DNA from: Flavobacterium soli DSM 19725
GTDB lineage: Bacteria; Bacteroidota; Bacteroidia; Flavobacteriales; Flavobacteriaceae
Direction: 5' to 3'
Assembly: GCF_000422705.1 (NCBI RefSeq)
Contig: NZ_AUGO01000003.1
Coordinates: 62,001-126,000, forward strand
Length of the DNA stretch: 64,000 nt
The position numbers and the translations under genes are program-made. Shown piece after piece: positions 52,382-61,617 of this stretch. Position 1 is the first letter of the stretch; the number at the start of each line of letters is the position of its first letter. Below the pieces are notes generated by a model. That model made no database searches and was not told the origin of the DNA. It saw nothing but the letters and a program-made list of their open reading frames with translations.

Positions 52382-52551
52382 TTTTCTTGTTTATTGAAGT
52401 AGCAAACTTCTGAACTATTTTTGAACTGACCAAATTGCAACTAAAACTTTAACATTTAAAAAATTGTTATATATCTTTAGCTGCTACGCATTTAGATTTT
52501 TAAAAAACAGTTCATGATGCTGGATGTTTCCAAAAAAAGGTTAAGATTAAT

Positions 52552-52580
52552 TTGCAATTCAAAATGGTTTCATACATTTG
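52552..52580 (+). promoter_or_regulatory. metK promoter
   Basis: TTG at 52552-52554, 18 bases, then tacatttg at 52573-52580, a full match to the Bacteroidota consensus. It ends 12 bases before the riboswitch P1 stem. Confidence 0.85.
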
Positions 52581-52591
52581 CAAACGAAATC

Positions 52592-52664
52592 AAGAGGAAA
52601 AATTTGAACTGATTGCAACCTCTTATCCCAGTTATTTTCTGGAATAAAAAAAATGCTAAAGCAG
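52592..52664 (+). promoter_or_regulatory. SAM-II-type riboswitch of metK
   Basis: P1 is aagagg/cctctt (52592-52597 with 52619-52624), with the loop aaatttgaactgattgcaa, and a 3' strand atgctaaagcag. The loop's ctg and gc can pair with cag and gc of the 3' strand, the same pseudoknot layout as SAM-II (loop aacc...gc with gctaaaaagg). A small extra hairpin ccag/ctgg (52628-52642) lies between P1 and the 3' strand. Its position between promoter and metK supports the call. Confidence 0.72.
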
Positions 52665-52726
52665 AAACACTCTCCTTTAGTTTTTCGTTGCAATTTTTTT
52701 TCTTCTGCTTAATTTAAACTATTATT

Positions 52727-53977
52727 ATGGCTTATTTATTTACGTCAGAATCTGTTAGCGAAGGACATCCTGATAAAATTGCAGATCAAATTTCAGATGC
52801 ATTAATTGATAATTTCTTGGCTTTTGATGCTGAATCGAAAGTGGCTTGCGAAACTTTGGTTACGACTGGACAAGTAATCCTTGCTGGTGAAGTAAAATCG
52901 AATACTTATCTTGACGTTCAACACATTGCTAGAGAAGTGATCAGAAAAATTGGTTACACAAAAAGCGAATATATGTTTGAGGCTAATTCTTGTGGGATTC
53001 TTTCTGCCATCCACGAGCAATCTGCCGATATCAATCAAGGTGTTGATCGTGCTAGCAAAGAAGAACAAGGGGCTGGAGATCAAGGAATGATGTTTGGTTA
53101 TGCCACTAACGAAACGGAAAACTACATGCCTTTGGCGTTAGATTTATCGCATGCTTTGTTAAAAGAATTGGCCAACTTGAGAAGAGAAAACTCAGAAATT
53201 ACGTATCTACGTCCTGATGCAAAATCGCAGGTAACTTTGGAATACTCTGACGATAATAAACCGCAACGAATTGATGCCATTGTAATTTCTACTCAACACG
53301 ACGATTTTGATGAAGAAGCAAAAATGTTGGCAAAAATCAAATCGGATTTGGTTTCGATTTTGATTCCTAGAATTAAGGCAAAATATCCTCAATATGCTCA
53401 TTTATTCAATGACCAAATTACCTATCACATTAACCCTACTGGTAAATTTGTAATCGGTGGACCACACGGAGATACAGGTTTAACAGGAAGAAAAATCATC
53501 GTAGATACTTACGGTGGAAAAGGAGCTCACGGTGGTGGTGCTTTCTCTGGAAAAGATCCAAGTAAAGTGGACCGTTCTGCTGCTTATGCAACACGTCATA
53601 TTGCTAAAAATCTAGTTGCAGCAGGATTGTGTGACGAAGTATTAGTTCAGGTTTCGTATGCTATTGGTGTTGCAAAACCAACTTCTATCAACGTTGTGAC
53701 TTATGGAACTTCAAAAGTAAATTTAACCGATGGAGAAATCAGCAAGAAAGTAGAAGCTATTTTTGACATGAGACCTTATTTTATCGAACAACGTTTGAAA
53801 TTAAGAAATCCTATTTATAGCGAAACAGCTGCTTATGGCCATATGGGAAGAACACCTGAAACGGTTACTAAAACTTTTTCGGCTCCAGGAGGACTTACAA
53901 AAACAGTTGAAGTGGAGTTATTTACTTGGGAGAAATTAGATTTTGTAGATCAAGTGAAAAGTGCTTTCGGGATTTAA
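52727..53977 (+). CDS. metK: S-adenosylmethionine synthetase
   Basis: 416 aa. MetK signatures: [20 protein letters not shown] (N-terminal ATP-binding His and Asp), [12 protein letters not shown], the phosphate-binding [20 protein letters not shown], and [12 protein letters not shown]. It makes SAM from methionine and ATP in the cytosol. The product is the ligand of both riboswitches in this locus, so metK is likely under feedback control. A terminator follows after a short cgcaaagacacaaag microrepeat. Confidence 0.97.
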   Translation: MAYLFTSESVSEGHPDKIADQISDALIDNFLAFDAESKVACETLVTTGQVILAGEVKSNTYLDVQHIAREVIRKIGYTKSEYMFEANSCGILSAIHEQSADINQGVDRASKEEQGAGDQGMMFGYATNETENYMPLALDLSHALLKELANLRRENSEITYLRPDAKSQVTLEYSDDNKPQRIDAIVISTQHDDFDEEAKMLAKIKSDLVSILIPRIKAKYPQYAHLFNDQITYHINPTGKFVIGGPHGDTGLTGRKIIVDTYGGKGAHGGGAFSGKDPSKVDRSAAYATRHIAKNLVAAGLCDEVLVQVSYAIGVAKPTSINVVTYGTSKVNLTDGEISKKVEAIFDMRPYFIEQRLKLRNPIYSETAAYGHMGRTPETVTKTFSAPGGLTKTVEVELFTWEKLDFVDQVKSAFGI

Positions 53978-54015
53978 CCGCAAAGACACAAAGCTATACG
54001 CGAAGTTCGCAAAGA

Positions 54016-54046
54016 AAAACCTGACTTAACCAGTCAGGTTTTTTTT
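54016..54046 (+). terminator. metK terminator
   Basis: The arms aacctgact and agtcaggtt are followed by eight Ts. Confidence 0.9.
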
Positions 54047-54130
54047 ACCATATAGGCAAGTAAGCTCATAAAAGTTTGGTTTTGTATGATTCTTAAATGA
54101 TCTTAATATGCCTTATATGTTAAAAATGCT

Positions 54131-56818
54131 TTACAAATTATATTTCAAACTGAAAATCAAATACCTCGGCTGTACTCGATATTGAGAAGTTCTAGTAATT
54201 AACTGCGAAAAACTATCATCATTCAAAGAGGTAGTGTTCAACAAATTGGTTCCTGAAATCTTATATTCCCATTTGCTGTTTTTCTTTTGATAAATCAAAC
54301 TTGCCGATAGAAAATCATATTGGTTTTCGACCGTTTTCGATTTGTTTGTATAATTAAAAAATTCATATTCCGTAACAAACGAAAAGCTATCAAGAAAATA
54401 ATAATCCAGCTTTGCAAAAGGACTATTGGTATAGAAGATATCTTGTGAATAATCGTTGATCACGAAGTTATAGCCAACTTCCAAATTGGGTAATTTCTTG
54501 TAATTAGTTGAAACCGTAAAGGTATAATTCTGGGTGAAATTTTCGACAGTTGTTGGGCTACCATTTTGAATATTGTTGAACTTGGACCAACCCAATCTCG
54601 TGCTGAAAGAAGCTTTGTAGTTTCGCAAAAACGAACGCCCATACATCCCGAATGCTGAAAAACTCTCGTCAGCAAAATTAGAATTAAAAGCCTCTGAAGT
54701 TTGATTTACACCATTAAAAACCACCCTAGTTTTCACAGGATCTACACTTCTAGTATAATTTACAGCAGCACTGATATTTTCAAAATTGAACATGTTGTAT
54801 TTGAAATAACGCAAGGAATGTTGTTGTGAAGTAGCGTTTTCTAACTCTCTATCTCCGTTGAACAAGCTACTATAACTTTGCAAGATATAACCTTCAACCA
54901 ATTGATTTATATCCGTAAAACTATTGTTGATCGAAAAGTTATAAGTCAGCGATTCTGATTTTTTAATCTGATACAAGGCAAAGAAATCGGGCAAAACCCT
55001 AAAGAAATCCATCTTGAACGAACTTCCTAATTGCTGGTTGTTCATAGTATAAGAATGCACACTAAATCCTGGTGTAAACGTAAATTTACCCGTCAATATC
55101 TTGTAATGCAAACCCACGAAAGCATCATTGAAATCATATTTCACGTTGTTCGTATTTTCAATTGCATCCAAATTATTCTGATCGCCATTATCCAAAATCT
55201 GGAAAATACTGGAATTGAAACCTTGATGTGAATTGGTATTTCCTAATGTGATATTGATGTTGCTTTTTGGCGTAAGCATATAATAATAATCCAACTTTGC
55301 ATCAATTTTATTGGTTTTTACAAAACGGTTTTGGTTGTAATTATTTCGGTTTTGATCCGAAATATAACCTTGCAAAGTAAACGGTTCGCTTTCTAGATTT
55401 GCGTTATAAAACGGATCTTCGTCCTGATACAAATGTTGCATTTCCAAGGCAAAAACATGCTTTTCTGTTGGCGTGTAAAAAAAGCTCAAGTTTTGATTAA
55501 ACGAAGTTGGACTTTGATTTTTATTCGTAAAAATACTTTCGGTATCCGAAACGGAATTCACGATTGATTCCCTCAAAAGATCATTGTTTTCGTCTTGTTT
55601 TGATAATTTACCAAAAACATCATAATCAAACTGAAACGAACTATTTGGCTTGTAGGTCGAACTCAATTTAAACAATCCTAAGTTACTTTTCTGATGTGAA
55701 ATTTCGGCACTTCGCTGTTCGCTTTCAGTATCTAAAATCGTGGTTTTCGATTGGGTTTCCATATCAGTTATAGAAGAAGATAAAATCCCGAAACCGCTAA
55801 CAGTCCAAGCCTTTGTCACGTTATAAGAAAAATTGGTTGCTCCAAAACTAGTTTCAATTTCCTTGGCACGATTGTTTCGCATCATCGCGATTCCCAAATC
55901 ATTTGTAGAAACATTAAACGACGAACCACCCTTTGCCATCATGTTTCTAAAACCACCTGTGAACTTGAAATAATCCTGGATCGTGAGTGGCAATTCGCCA
56001 ATATTATTGAAATTCGTAATTAAATTTAAACTGTATTTCGGGTTGTAATAAAACAATTTCGGGTTCACAATATACCGTTCGTCTCGATGACCAACCCCAA
56101 TTCCAGCCGTCATATCTCCAAACCAAAAATTCTTTTTCCCGTCTTTTAGCTTGATATTCATGGCAAGATTTTCCTCATTGTTCTCTACACCCTTCAAGAT
56201 AGAATTTTCGTTATAATTTCGCAACACTTGAACCTTATCAATTGCATCCGCTGGAATATTTTTCACACCTAGTTTGGTATCACCGTCAAAAAAATCTTTG
56301 CCTTCCACCATCAGTTTTTGGACTTTTTTGCCTTCCACTTCAATTTCGCCATCGGCATTTACTTCAATTCCTGGCATCTTTTTCAAAACATCTTCGAGTT
56401 TTCTTTCGGTTCCAGTCGTGAACGAATCAGCATTATACACAATCGTATCACCTTTTATCGAAACGGGCATTTCGTTTACAATCTCCACACCTTCGAGTTC
56501 TAAACCTTCCTGAAGCGTGAAAATCTTGTTGATATTCTCGGTAGTAGTCACAACAGTTTCCTCCAATGCCGAATATCCGATATAACTCACTTTAATCGTA
56601 TAAGTTGCATTCGGTTTTAACGACAATTGAAATCTACCTTTTTCGTTGGTGATTGAATAGGCATCCATACCTTTTGTAGCTTGATTGACTGCCATGACAT
56701 TTGCCATTTCGAGTCCGAGACCTTGAGGATCGGTAACAAAACCATCAAATTTTATAGTTTGAGCCTGGGAGATGATTGCCATTAAAAAGAATACCGCAAT
56801 GAGAATTTGTTTTTGCAT
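54131..56818 (-). CDS. TonB-receptor-like outer-membrane protein (CarboxypepD_reg + barrel)
   Basis: 895 aa with a signal peptide (MQKQILIAVFFLMAIISQAQ). An N-terminal CarboxypepD_reg domain (24-105; VTDPQGLGLEMANVMAV, then YTIKVSYIGYSALEE) is followed by a plug-like part (110-230; RKLEDVLKKMPGIEVNADG) and a barrel of the OMP_b-brl_3 type ending YLIFSLKYNL. Many proteins of this class are not true siderophore/SusC receptors and their cargo is unknown. It follows the GLPGLI gene on the same strand, and such pairs recur in Flavobacteriia, which suggests a joint envelope role. Confidence 0.85.
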   Translation of the reverse strand: MQKQILIAVFFLMAIISQAQTIKFDGFVTDPQGLGLEMANVMAVNQATKGMDAYSITNEKGRFQLSLKPNATYTIKVSYIGYSALEETVVTTTENINKIFTLQEGLELEGVEIVNEMPVSIKGDTIVYNADSFTTGTERKLEDVLKKMPGIEVNADGEIEVEGKKVQKLMVEGKDFFDGDTKLGVKNIPADAIDKVQVLRNYNENSILKGVENNEENLAMNIKLKDGKKNFWFGDMTAGIGVGHRDERYIVNPKLFYYNPKYSLNLITNFNNIGELPLTIQDYFKFTGGFRNMMAKGGSSFNVSTNDLGIAMMRNNRAKEIETSFGATNFSYNVTKAWTVSGFGILSSSITDMETQSKTTILDTESEQRSAEISHQKSNLGLFKLSSTYKPNSSFQFDYDVFGKLSKQDENNDLLRESIVNSVSDTESIFTNKNQSPTSFNQNLSFFYTPTEKHVFALEMQHLYQDEDPFYNANLESEPFTLQGYISDQNRNNYNQNRFVKTNKIDAKLDYYYMLTPKSNINITLGNTNSHQGFNSSIFQILDNGDQNNLDAIENTNNVKYDFNDAFVGLHYKILTGKFTFTPGFSVHSYTMNNQQLGSSFKMDFFRVLPDFFALYQIKKSESLTYNFSINNSFTDINQLVEGYILQSYSSLFNGDRELENATSQQHSLRYFKYNMFNFENISAAVNYTRSVDPVKTRVVFNGVNQTSEAFNSNFADESFSAFGMYGRSFLRNYKASFSTRLGWSKFNNIQNGSPTTVENFTQNYTFTVSTNYKKLPNLEVGYNFVINDYSQDIFYTNSPFAKLDYYFLDSFSFVTEYEFFNYTNKSKTVENQYDFLSASLIYQKKNSKWEYKISGTNLLNTTSLNDDSFSQLITRTSQYRVQPRYLIFSLKYNL

Positions 56819-56926
56819 TGTGTTTGTTGTAAAGTACTAGCTATAAAGACTTAATAATCTATAAAAGATTACGAATTACGTTCAAAATCAAATAAAGTAC
56901 AATTAAAATATACCATCCAATTGTTA

Positions 56927-57769
56927 TTATCTATGAATTTCAATTCGAATGGCACCATCCTTATCGGTCATTTGCTCCATTTGTTTTGCTATAAGACTCT
57001 CATGTTCCTTTTTTGTTACTTTTTTTCCTTTTTTTGGCTTTTTAATTTCAGTTTTGTCCTTTGGATTCAGCACTACTTTGGAGCATAAAATCGTAGTATT
57101 GTCATAATTAGCTTCCAATATCAAACCTGGCAAACCCCAAAATTCTCCCGGACCTTGGCTCACCGGAATTTCAGGCGTGTACCAAACCGTAGTAACTCTT
57201 TCCTTAGGTTCATCCATTACAAAAAAAGCAGTTTTTGCAGCTTCTTGTTGCTTCTTGAAATCCTCATATTGCTTGATATCTTCCTCTGTTACAGGATCAA
57301 CATGAATTGCTTTGTAGCAAGTATAATTCCCAATTTTCTTGGTTTCGCTCTGCAACTGCCAGTTCCACACCTTCAATGAATCTGTAATTAAAAATTCCTT
57401 TCCAAAGAAATCTTCCTCCTCAATCTGCATCTTTTCCTTTACATTTTTATAGGTTTTCGATCCATCTCCAGATCCCGAAAAACTCATGCTAAAACCAGTC
57501 GATCCAGCCGTTGGAGCATCTAGTTTTTGCTCTTCATAATAAACCGATTCATATTTGTTGAAATCCAAGAAAAACTTCTTTTCAAACTGTTTCTTCATGC
57601 TTTCCATGATTTGCTTGTTCATTTCGTCATTAATCCCCTCACTCTCAATTTTCATGTCCTTGAGATCGGTTTTTGACTCATAAACCGCCATTCCGTGAAA
57701 CTCCTGAGCTACCATTTTGCTTGACAAAACCAATACAAACAAGGCTACTGTAATAATCAATCTGTTCAT
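56927..57769 (-). CDS. GLPGLI family exported protein (1)
   Basis: 280 aa with a signal peptide (MNRLIITVALFVLVLSSKMVAQ). The family-naming motif is in FWGLPGLILEANY (about residues 214-226), preceded by VWYTPEIPVSQGPGEFWG. The family is restricted to Bacteroidota and has no known function. A Lys-rich C-terminus follows. It is upstream of the barrel gene by about 110 bp, and probably in one transcript. The paralogue at 60583-61461 shares its overall order of motifs (MAVYESKTD/MAMYESKTS near the start). Confidence 0.88.
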   Translation of the reverse strand: MNRLIITVALFVLVLSSKMVAQEFHGMAVYESKTDLKDMKIESEGINDEMNKQIMESMKKQFEKKFFLDFNKYESVYYEEQKLDAPTAGSTGFSMSFSGSGDGSKTYKNVKEKMQIEEEDFFGKEFLITDSLKVWNWQLQSETKKIGNYTCYKAIHVDPVTEEDIKQYEDFKKQQEAAKTAFFVMDEPKERVTTVWYTPEIPVSQGPGEFWGLPGLILEANYDNTTILCSKVVLNPKDKTEIKKPKKGKKVTKKEHESLIAKQMEQMTDKDGAIRIEIHR

Positions 57770-57845
57770 AATTTTAATTTTTATTTACTACTTCTAAATT
57801 CTTTTATAAGAAGCTAATCCCGCCAACGTTACAAGTTTTTTCAAT

Positions 57846-57966
57846 ATCGGCTTTTTTTCTAAGCAAAAAATGTCCCGAAGCTACGGGACCGTTGGTCGCT
57901 CTTTTTATGCAAGAAAAAAATAGCCGCTCTTGAAAAAAGCTTTCCACTCATGTCGGGGCTAGCTTC
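57846..57966 (+). repeat. Hairpin-rich intergenic segment, possible relative of the ~110-bp repeat
   Basis: The 373-bp gap between the GLPGLI gene and the histidine kinase gene holds a hairpin gtcccg/cgggac (57872-57889) and the end block ccactcatgtcggggctag, similar to the tgtcggggcta end of copies B and C. The rest does not match well. No gene was seen here. A good -7 element tacttttg lies at 58131-58138, just before the kinase start. Confidence 0.45.
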
Positions 57967-58142
57967 GCCGTTGGAAACAGCAGGCCAAGAATATTCTTTT
58001 AGCCCAATTTAAACAACTAATTCAAAAAACTGCTCCAAAACAACACTACAAATAAATGTAATCCGAAGCTTACTTTCAGTTAACCAAAGTTAACGATTGT
58101 TAACACTGTACTTTTTTTAGGATTAGTTCTTACTTTTGAAAA

Positions 58143-59756
58143 ATGAAATCCTCAAAATACAAATACATACTCCTTTTCATTACCATAACCATTCTGGCAA
58201 CCATTGGTTTGCAAATATTTTGGAACATAAAAAACTTTAAAGAAAACAGAATCCAGCTCATCAAAGAAGTACAAACTGCCTTCGACAACAGCATCGAATA
58301 TTATTATGTAGAAGATTCTAAAAATGATTTTATGGCTTTTGTGGATGAAAACGGAACGATTCCAAAAGATGATTTCATAGAAGTTGTGGCACTCGATTCT
58401 GCTTTTACAAACAATATTTCAAAAATGAAACAGAGTCGTTCTACTAAAAATAAAAAGCAAAAAAAAGACAATAATAAACCTGACAGCACAGGATTTGCAC
58501 TTTCACTTTCCTTTACAGCAAAGACTGAAGAAATAAACGAATTTGATATTTCCCAAAAGTTAAAAGATACCATTCATTGGGAAAATAATTGGAAAAACCT
58601 TGAAGACAGCCTGAAGAAACCCGAATCTAATATTGAAATTTTCGGAGATGCATCGAAAATTTCTAGCATCAAAGTCATTAAAGGAAAAAGAGAAACCGAC
58701 AGTATTTCGAAACTTCAAACGCTTGTCAACAAAATTATAATTTCGACCTATCAAGACACTCTCGATTATCGAAAACTAAGCAAATCTGTCGATCGAGAAT
58801 TGGCTCGAAAAAACATTATGGTCGATTACAGTTTGCAACATTTCAAAGCCGATACCATTTTTGACAAATTTGAAAAAAAACCAAATGACAGCTTGCCTTT
58901 GACTGCCTTTTCTGGAACCACTTTTTTACCACCCAACCAAAAATTACAAATCGCTTTTTCGGATCCAACCGTTTTGATTTTAAAAAGAAGCTTTACAGAA
59001 ATTCTGCTTTCATTATTACTTTCGCTTTCTATTATTTTCTGTCTTTTGTACCTACTAAGAACCATCAACAAACAAAAAAAGATTGACGAAATAAAGAACG
59101 ATTTGATTAGCAATATTACCCACGAATTCAAAACGCCCATCACCACCATTTCCTCGGCAATAGAAGGAATCAGGAATTTTAACGACGTGGACGACAAGGA
59201 AAAAACCAATCGTTACCTCAACATTTCGGGTCAGCAATTGATGAAATTGGAAATCATGGTCGAGAAATTATTGGAAACCGCCTCACTCGATACTGATCAA
59301 TTGGTACTCAAAAAAGAGCGAATAAATCTAACCGAGCTATTGCAATCTACCATCGAAAAGTATCAAATGGTTACAACAAAAACCATTGTTTTCGACAAAT
59401 CCCAAGAAAATATTTACTGCAAAGCTGATGTGTTTCATTTTGAAAATGCAATTTCCAATTTGATTGATAATGCCATAAAATATGGGGGCGGAATTGTGAA
59501 CATCAGTTTAGGCAAAGCCAAAAAACAAATTATAATTGCGGTTGAAGACAACGGAAAAAGCATCGACAAAAATCAACGCGAAAAGATTTTCGACAAGTTC
59601 TATCGCATTCCAAAAGGCAATATCCACGATGTGAAAGGCTTTGGAATCGGTTTGTTTTATGCTAAAAAAATCATTGAAAAACACGGCGGAACGTTAGAAT
59701 TAGTTCCGAATACAAAAACCACAATCTTTAAAATCAGTTTTCCAGATGTCCAGTAA
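58143..59756 (+). CDS. Two-component sensor histidine kinase
   Basis: 537 aa. Two TM helices (about 8-26 and 287-306) enclose a periplasmic domain of about 260 residues of unknown fold. HisKA follows with the phosphorylated histidine in LISNITHEFKTPITTISSA, then HATPase: N box FENAISNLIDNAIKYGG, G1 AVEDNGKS, F box FDKFYRIP and G2 KGFGIGLFYAKKI. The stop overlaps the response regulator start by 11 bases, so the two are co-translated partners. The signal is unknown; the neighbouring GLPGLI/barrel genes suggest an envelope-related one. Confidence 0.93.
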   Translation: MKSSKYKYILLFITITILATIGLQIFWNIKNFKENRIQLIKEVQTAFDNSIEYYYVEDSKNDFMAFVDENGTIPKDDFIEVVALDSAFTNNISKMKQSRSTKNKKQKKDNNKPDSTGFALSLSFTAKTEEINEFDISQKLKDTIHWENNWKNLEDSLKKPESNIEIFGDASKISSIKVIKGKRETDSISKLQTLVNKIIISTYQDTLDYRKLSKSVDRELARKNIMVDYSLQHFKADTIFDKFEKKPNDSLPLTAFSGTTFLPPNQKLQIAFSDPTVLILKRSFTEILLSLLLSLSIIFCLLYLLRTINKQKKIDEIKNDLISNITHEFKTPITTISSAIEGIRNFNDVDDKEKTNRYLNISGQQLMKLEIMVEKLLETASLDTDQLVLKKERINLTELLQSTIEKYQMVTTKTIVFDKSQENIYCKADVFHFENAISNLIDNAIKYGGGIVNISLGKAKKQIIIAVEDNGKSIDKNQREKIFDKFYRIPKGNIHDVKGFGIGLFYAKKIIEKHGGTLELVPNTKTTIFKISFPDVQ

Positions 59757-60426
59757 AATCAAAATTATTTTAGCCGAAGACGAACCCGCTTTGGCCTTGA
59801 TCATCAAGGAAAGTCTCGAAACCCGAAGCTTCGAAGTGGTGCATTGCAAAGATGGCGAGGAAGCTTTTGAAGCCTTCAACAAACACAAACCCGACTTGTT
59901 GGTGCTCGATGTGATGATGCCTAAAAAAGATGGTTTCTCAGTAGCAAAAGACATTCGGAAACTTGACAAGAAAATCCCGATTATCTTCCTGACGGCAAAA
60001 TCGCAGACCCAAGATGTTGTTGACGGTTTTATGATTGGTGGAAACGATTACCTCAAAAAACCGTTTAGCATGGAGGAATTGATCGTGAGGATTCATTCGC
60101 TTTTGGGCAGGATTATTTCTGAAAAAACCGAAGAAGATATTACGATTGGTTCCTATATTTTCAACCTGACCAAACAGACCTTGCAACTTTCGGACACCAT
60201 TATTTCACTAACCCATCGCGAAGCCGAACTGCTTTATTTTTTAAATGAAAATAAAAATGAAATCCTCGATCGATCTGTAGTACTGAAGAAAATTTGGGGA
60301 GACGATGATTTTTTCAACGGAAGAAGCATGGATGTTTTTATTACGAAATTGCGAAAAAAATTAAGCCTCGACCCCAACATTCATATTATAAATGTTCGAA
60401 GTCAAGGCTATAAATTGATTTATTGA
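59746..60426 (+). CDS. OmpR-family response regulator
   Basis: 226 aa. Receiver domain (5-120): acidic ED at 11-12, phosphoacceptor D55 in LLVLDVMMPKKDGF, T/K in FLTAKSQ. C-terminal winged-helix DNA-binding domain (128-226): LTHREAELLYFLNENKNEI, then RSMDVFITKLRKKL and INVRSQGYKLIY. Partner of the kinase it overlaps. Targets are not evident; the two GLPGLI genes on either side are candidates by position only. Confidence 0.95.
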   Translation: MSSKIKIILAEDEPALALIIKESLETRSFEVVHCKDGEEAFEAFNKHKPDLLVLDVMMPKKDGFSVAKDIRKLDKKIPIIFLTAKSQTQDVVDGFMIGGNDYLKKPFSMEELIVRIHSLLGRIISEKTEEDITIGSYIFNLTKQTLQLSDTIISLTHREAELLYFLNENKNEILDRSVVLKKIWGDDDFFNGRSMDVFITKLRKKLSLDPNIHIINVRSQGYKLIY

Positions 60427-60449
60427 TTTATTTTTTTTTACTAAAGCTT

Positions 60450-60532
60450 GTCACCTCGACGAAGGAGAGGTCACATTAAGAAACTCGCAAAACTTGATTC
60501 AGATTATCTGACCTCTCCTTTGTGGAAGTGGC
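60450..60532. repeat. Inverted repeat aaggagaggtca ... tgacctctcctt
   Basis: Perfect 12-bp arms at 60462-60473 and 60509-60520, about 35 bases apart, with weaker outer pairing. It lies between the convergent response regulator and GLPGLI genes. It looks like a dispersed non-coding element and may terminate transcription. Confidence 0.65.
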
Positions 60533-60582
60533 AACAATGTGTTTTTTGATTCGTATAAATTCGTGAAACACGACTAAATAAA

Positions 60583-61461
60583 CTACCTCCCAATTCGGAT
60601 GCCACCTGGACGACCTCCCATTTGTTGTAGTTCCTCCATTTTCTTCATTACAATTTCGTCGTATTCTTTTTGTGAAACCACCGTTCCGTTTTTTGGAGCT
60701 TTAATTTCGGCTTTTTCTTTAGTGTTCATCACCACTTTAGAACATAGAATCACGGTTTTACCATCACTTACTTCCAAAATCAATCCCGGTAATCCCCAAT
60801 AATTCTCAGGTCCTTGATTGATTGGGATTTCTGGTGCATACCAAGCCGTGATCAAGATTTCCTTTGGAAGCTCAAAATCATCCATGAAATTGGTCGTTTT
60901 TTCGGTTTCTTTTTTCTCTTCCTTTTTATCGCCTTTGTCTTCCTTTGGTCGGAAATTCCTAAAATCCGACTTATTAACGGGCTTTAAAGCTGTTGCTTTA
61001 TAACAGGTATAACCACCAATTTGCTTGGTTTCGCTTTCCATCTTCCATTCGAGTTGAGGCAAGGAATCTTTCACAAGAAATTCTTTTCCCATAAATTCCT
61101 TATCCACCAAATAGACCTTCTCTTTTACATTTTTATAAGTCGTTCCGCCACCACCCATCATGGACGACATCATTCGCATTCCACCACCTTGAGATCCTGG
61201 AGCATCCAGTTTTTCTTCTTCCTTATAAATCGAAGATGAGCGATCGAAATTCAACACAAACGTTTTTTCAAACATGCCTTTCATTCGTTCCTCGATCATC
61301 TTTTGCATCTCAGGAGTGATTTCCTTGTTTTTGGCCAACTGCGTTTTCATATCGGCAGTGCTGGTTTTGGATTCATACATTGCCATTCCTTGAAATTCTT
61401 TTTGGGCATGGAGTTGCGAAAGACCAAGGGTAAGAAGAAAAGCAACAAATATCTTTTTCAT
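60583..61461 (-). CDS. GLPGLI family exported protein (2)
   Basis: 292 aa from the ATG at 61461 (signal peptide MKKIFVAFLLTLGLSQLHAQ); the frame extends 20 codons upstream without a sensible start. The GLPGLI motif is in YWGLPGLILEVSDG, preceded by AWYAPEIPINQGPENYWG. A Met/Gly-rich segment (GGGMRMMSSMMGGGG) sits near residue 105, and a Lys/Glu-rich segment follows (about 180-195). No function is known for the family. It is monocistronic and convergent with the two-component genes. Confidence 0.87.
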   Translation of the reverse strand: MKKIFVAFLLTLGLSQLHAQKEFQGMAMYESKTSTADMKTQLAKNKEITPEMQKMIEERMKGMFEKTFVLNFDRSSSIYKEEEKLDAPGSQGGGMRMMSSMMGGGGTTYKNVKEKVYLVDKEFMGKEFLVKDSLPQLEWKMESETKQIGGYTCYKATALKPVNKSDFRNFRPKEDKGDKKEEKKETEKTTNFMDDFELPKEILITAWYAPEIPINQGPENYWGLPGLILEVSDGKTVILCSKVVMNTKEKAEIKAPKNGTVVSQKEYDEIVMKKMEELQQMGGRPGGIRIGR

Positions 61462-61617
61462 AAACATAGTTTTTAATACATGACAAATATGACGAAAGTT
61501 CTCAGGCTTTGTTACATACAAAGTGTTAAATATACTATCTACTTATATCCACTTTCTCTTCAGAAATTTTACTTTAGCATCATTTCAGAAAAAAATTAAA
61601 TTGTACTTTAGCAGGAT

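Noticed and set aside
52242..52433. 63-codon minus-strand frame near metK
   Set aside because: It crosses the attenuator terminator and the leader ORF in another frame. The leader-peptide reading explains the sequence better.
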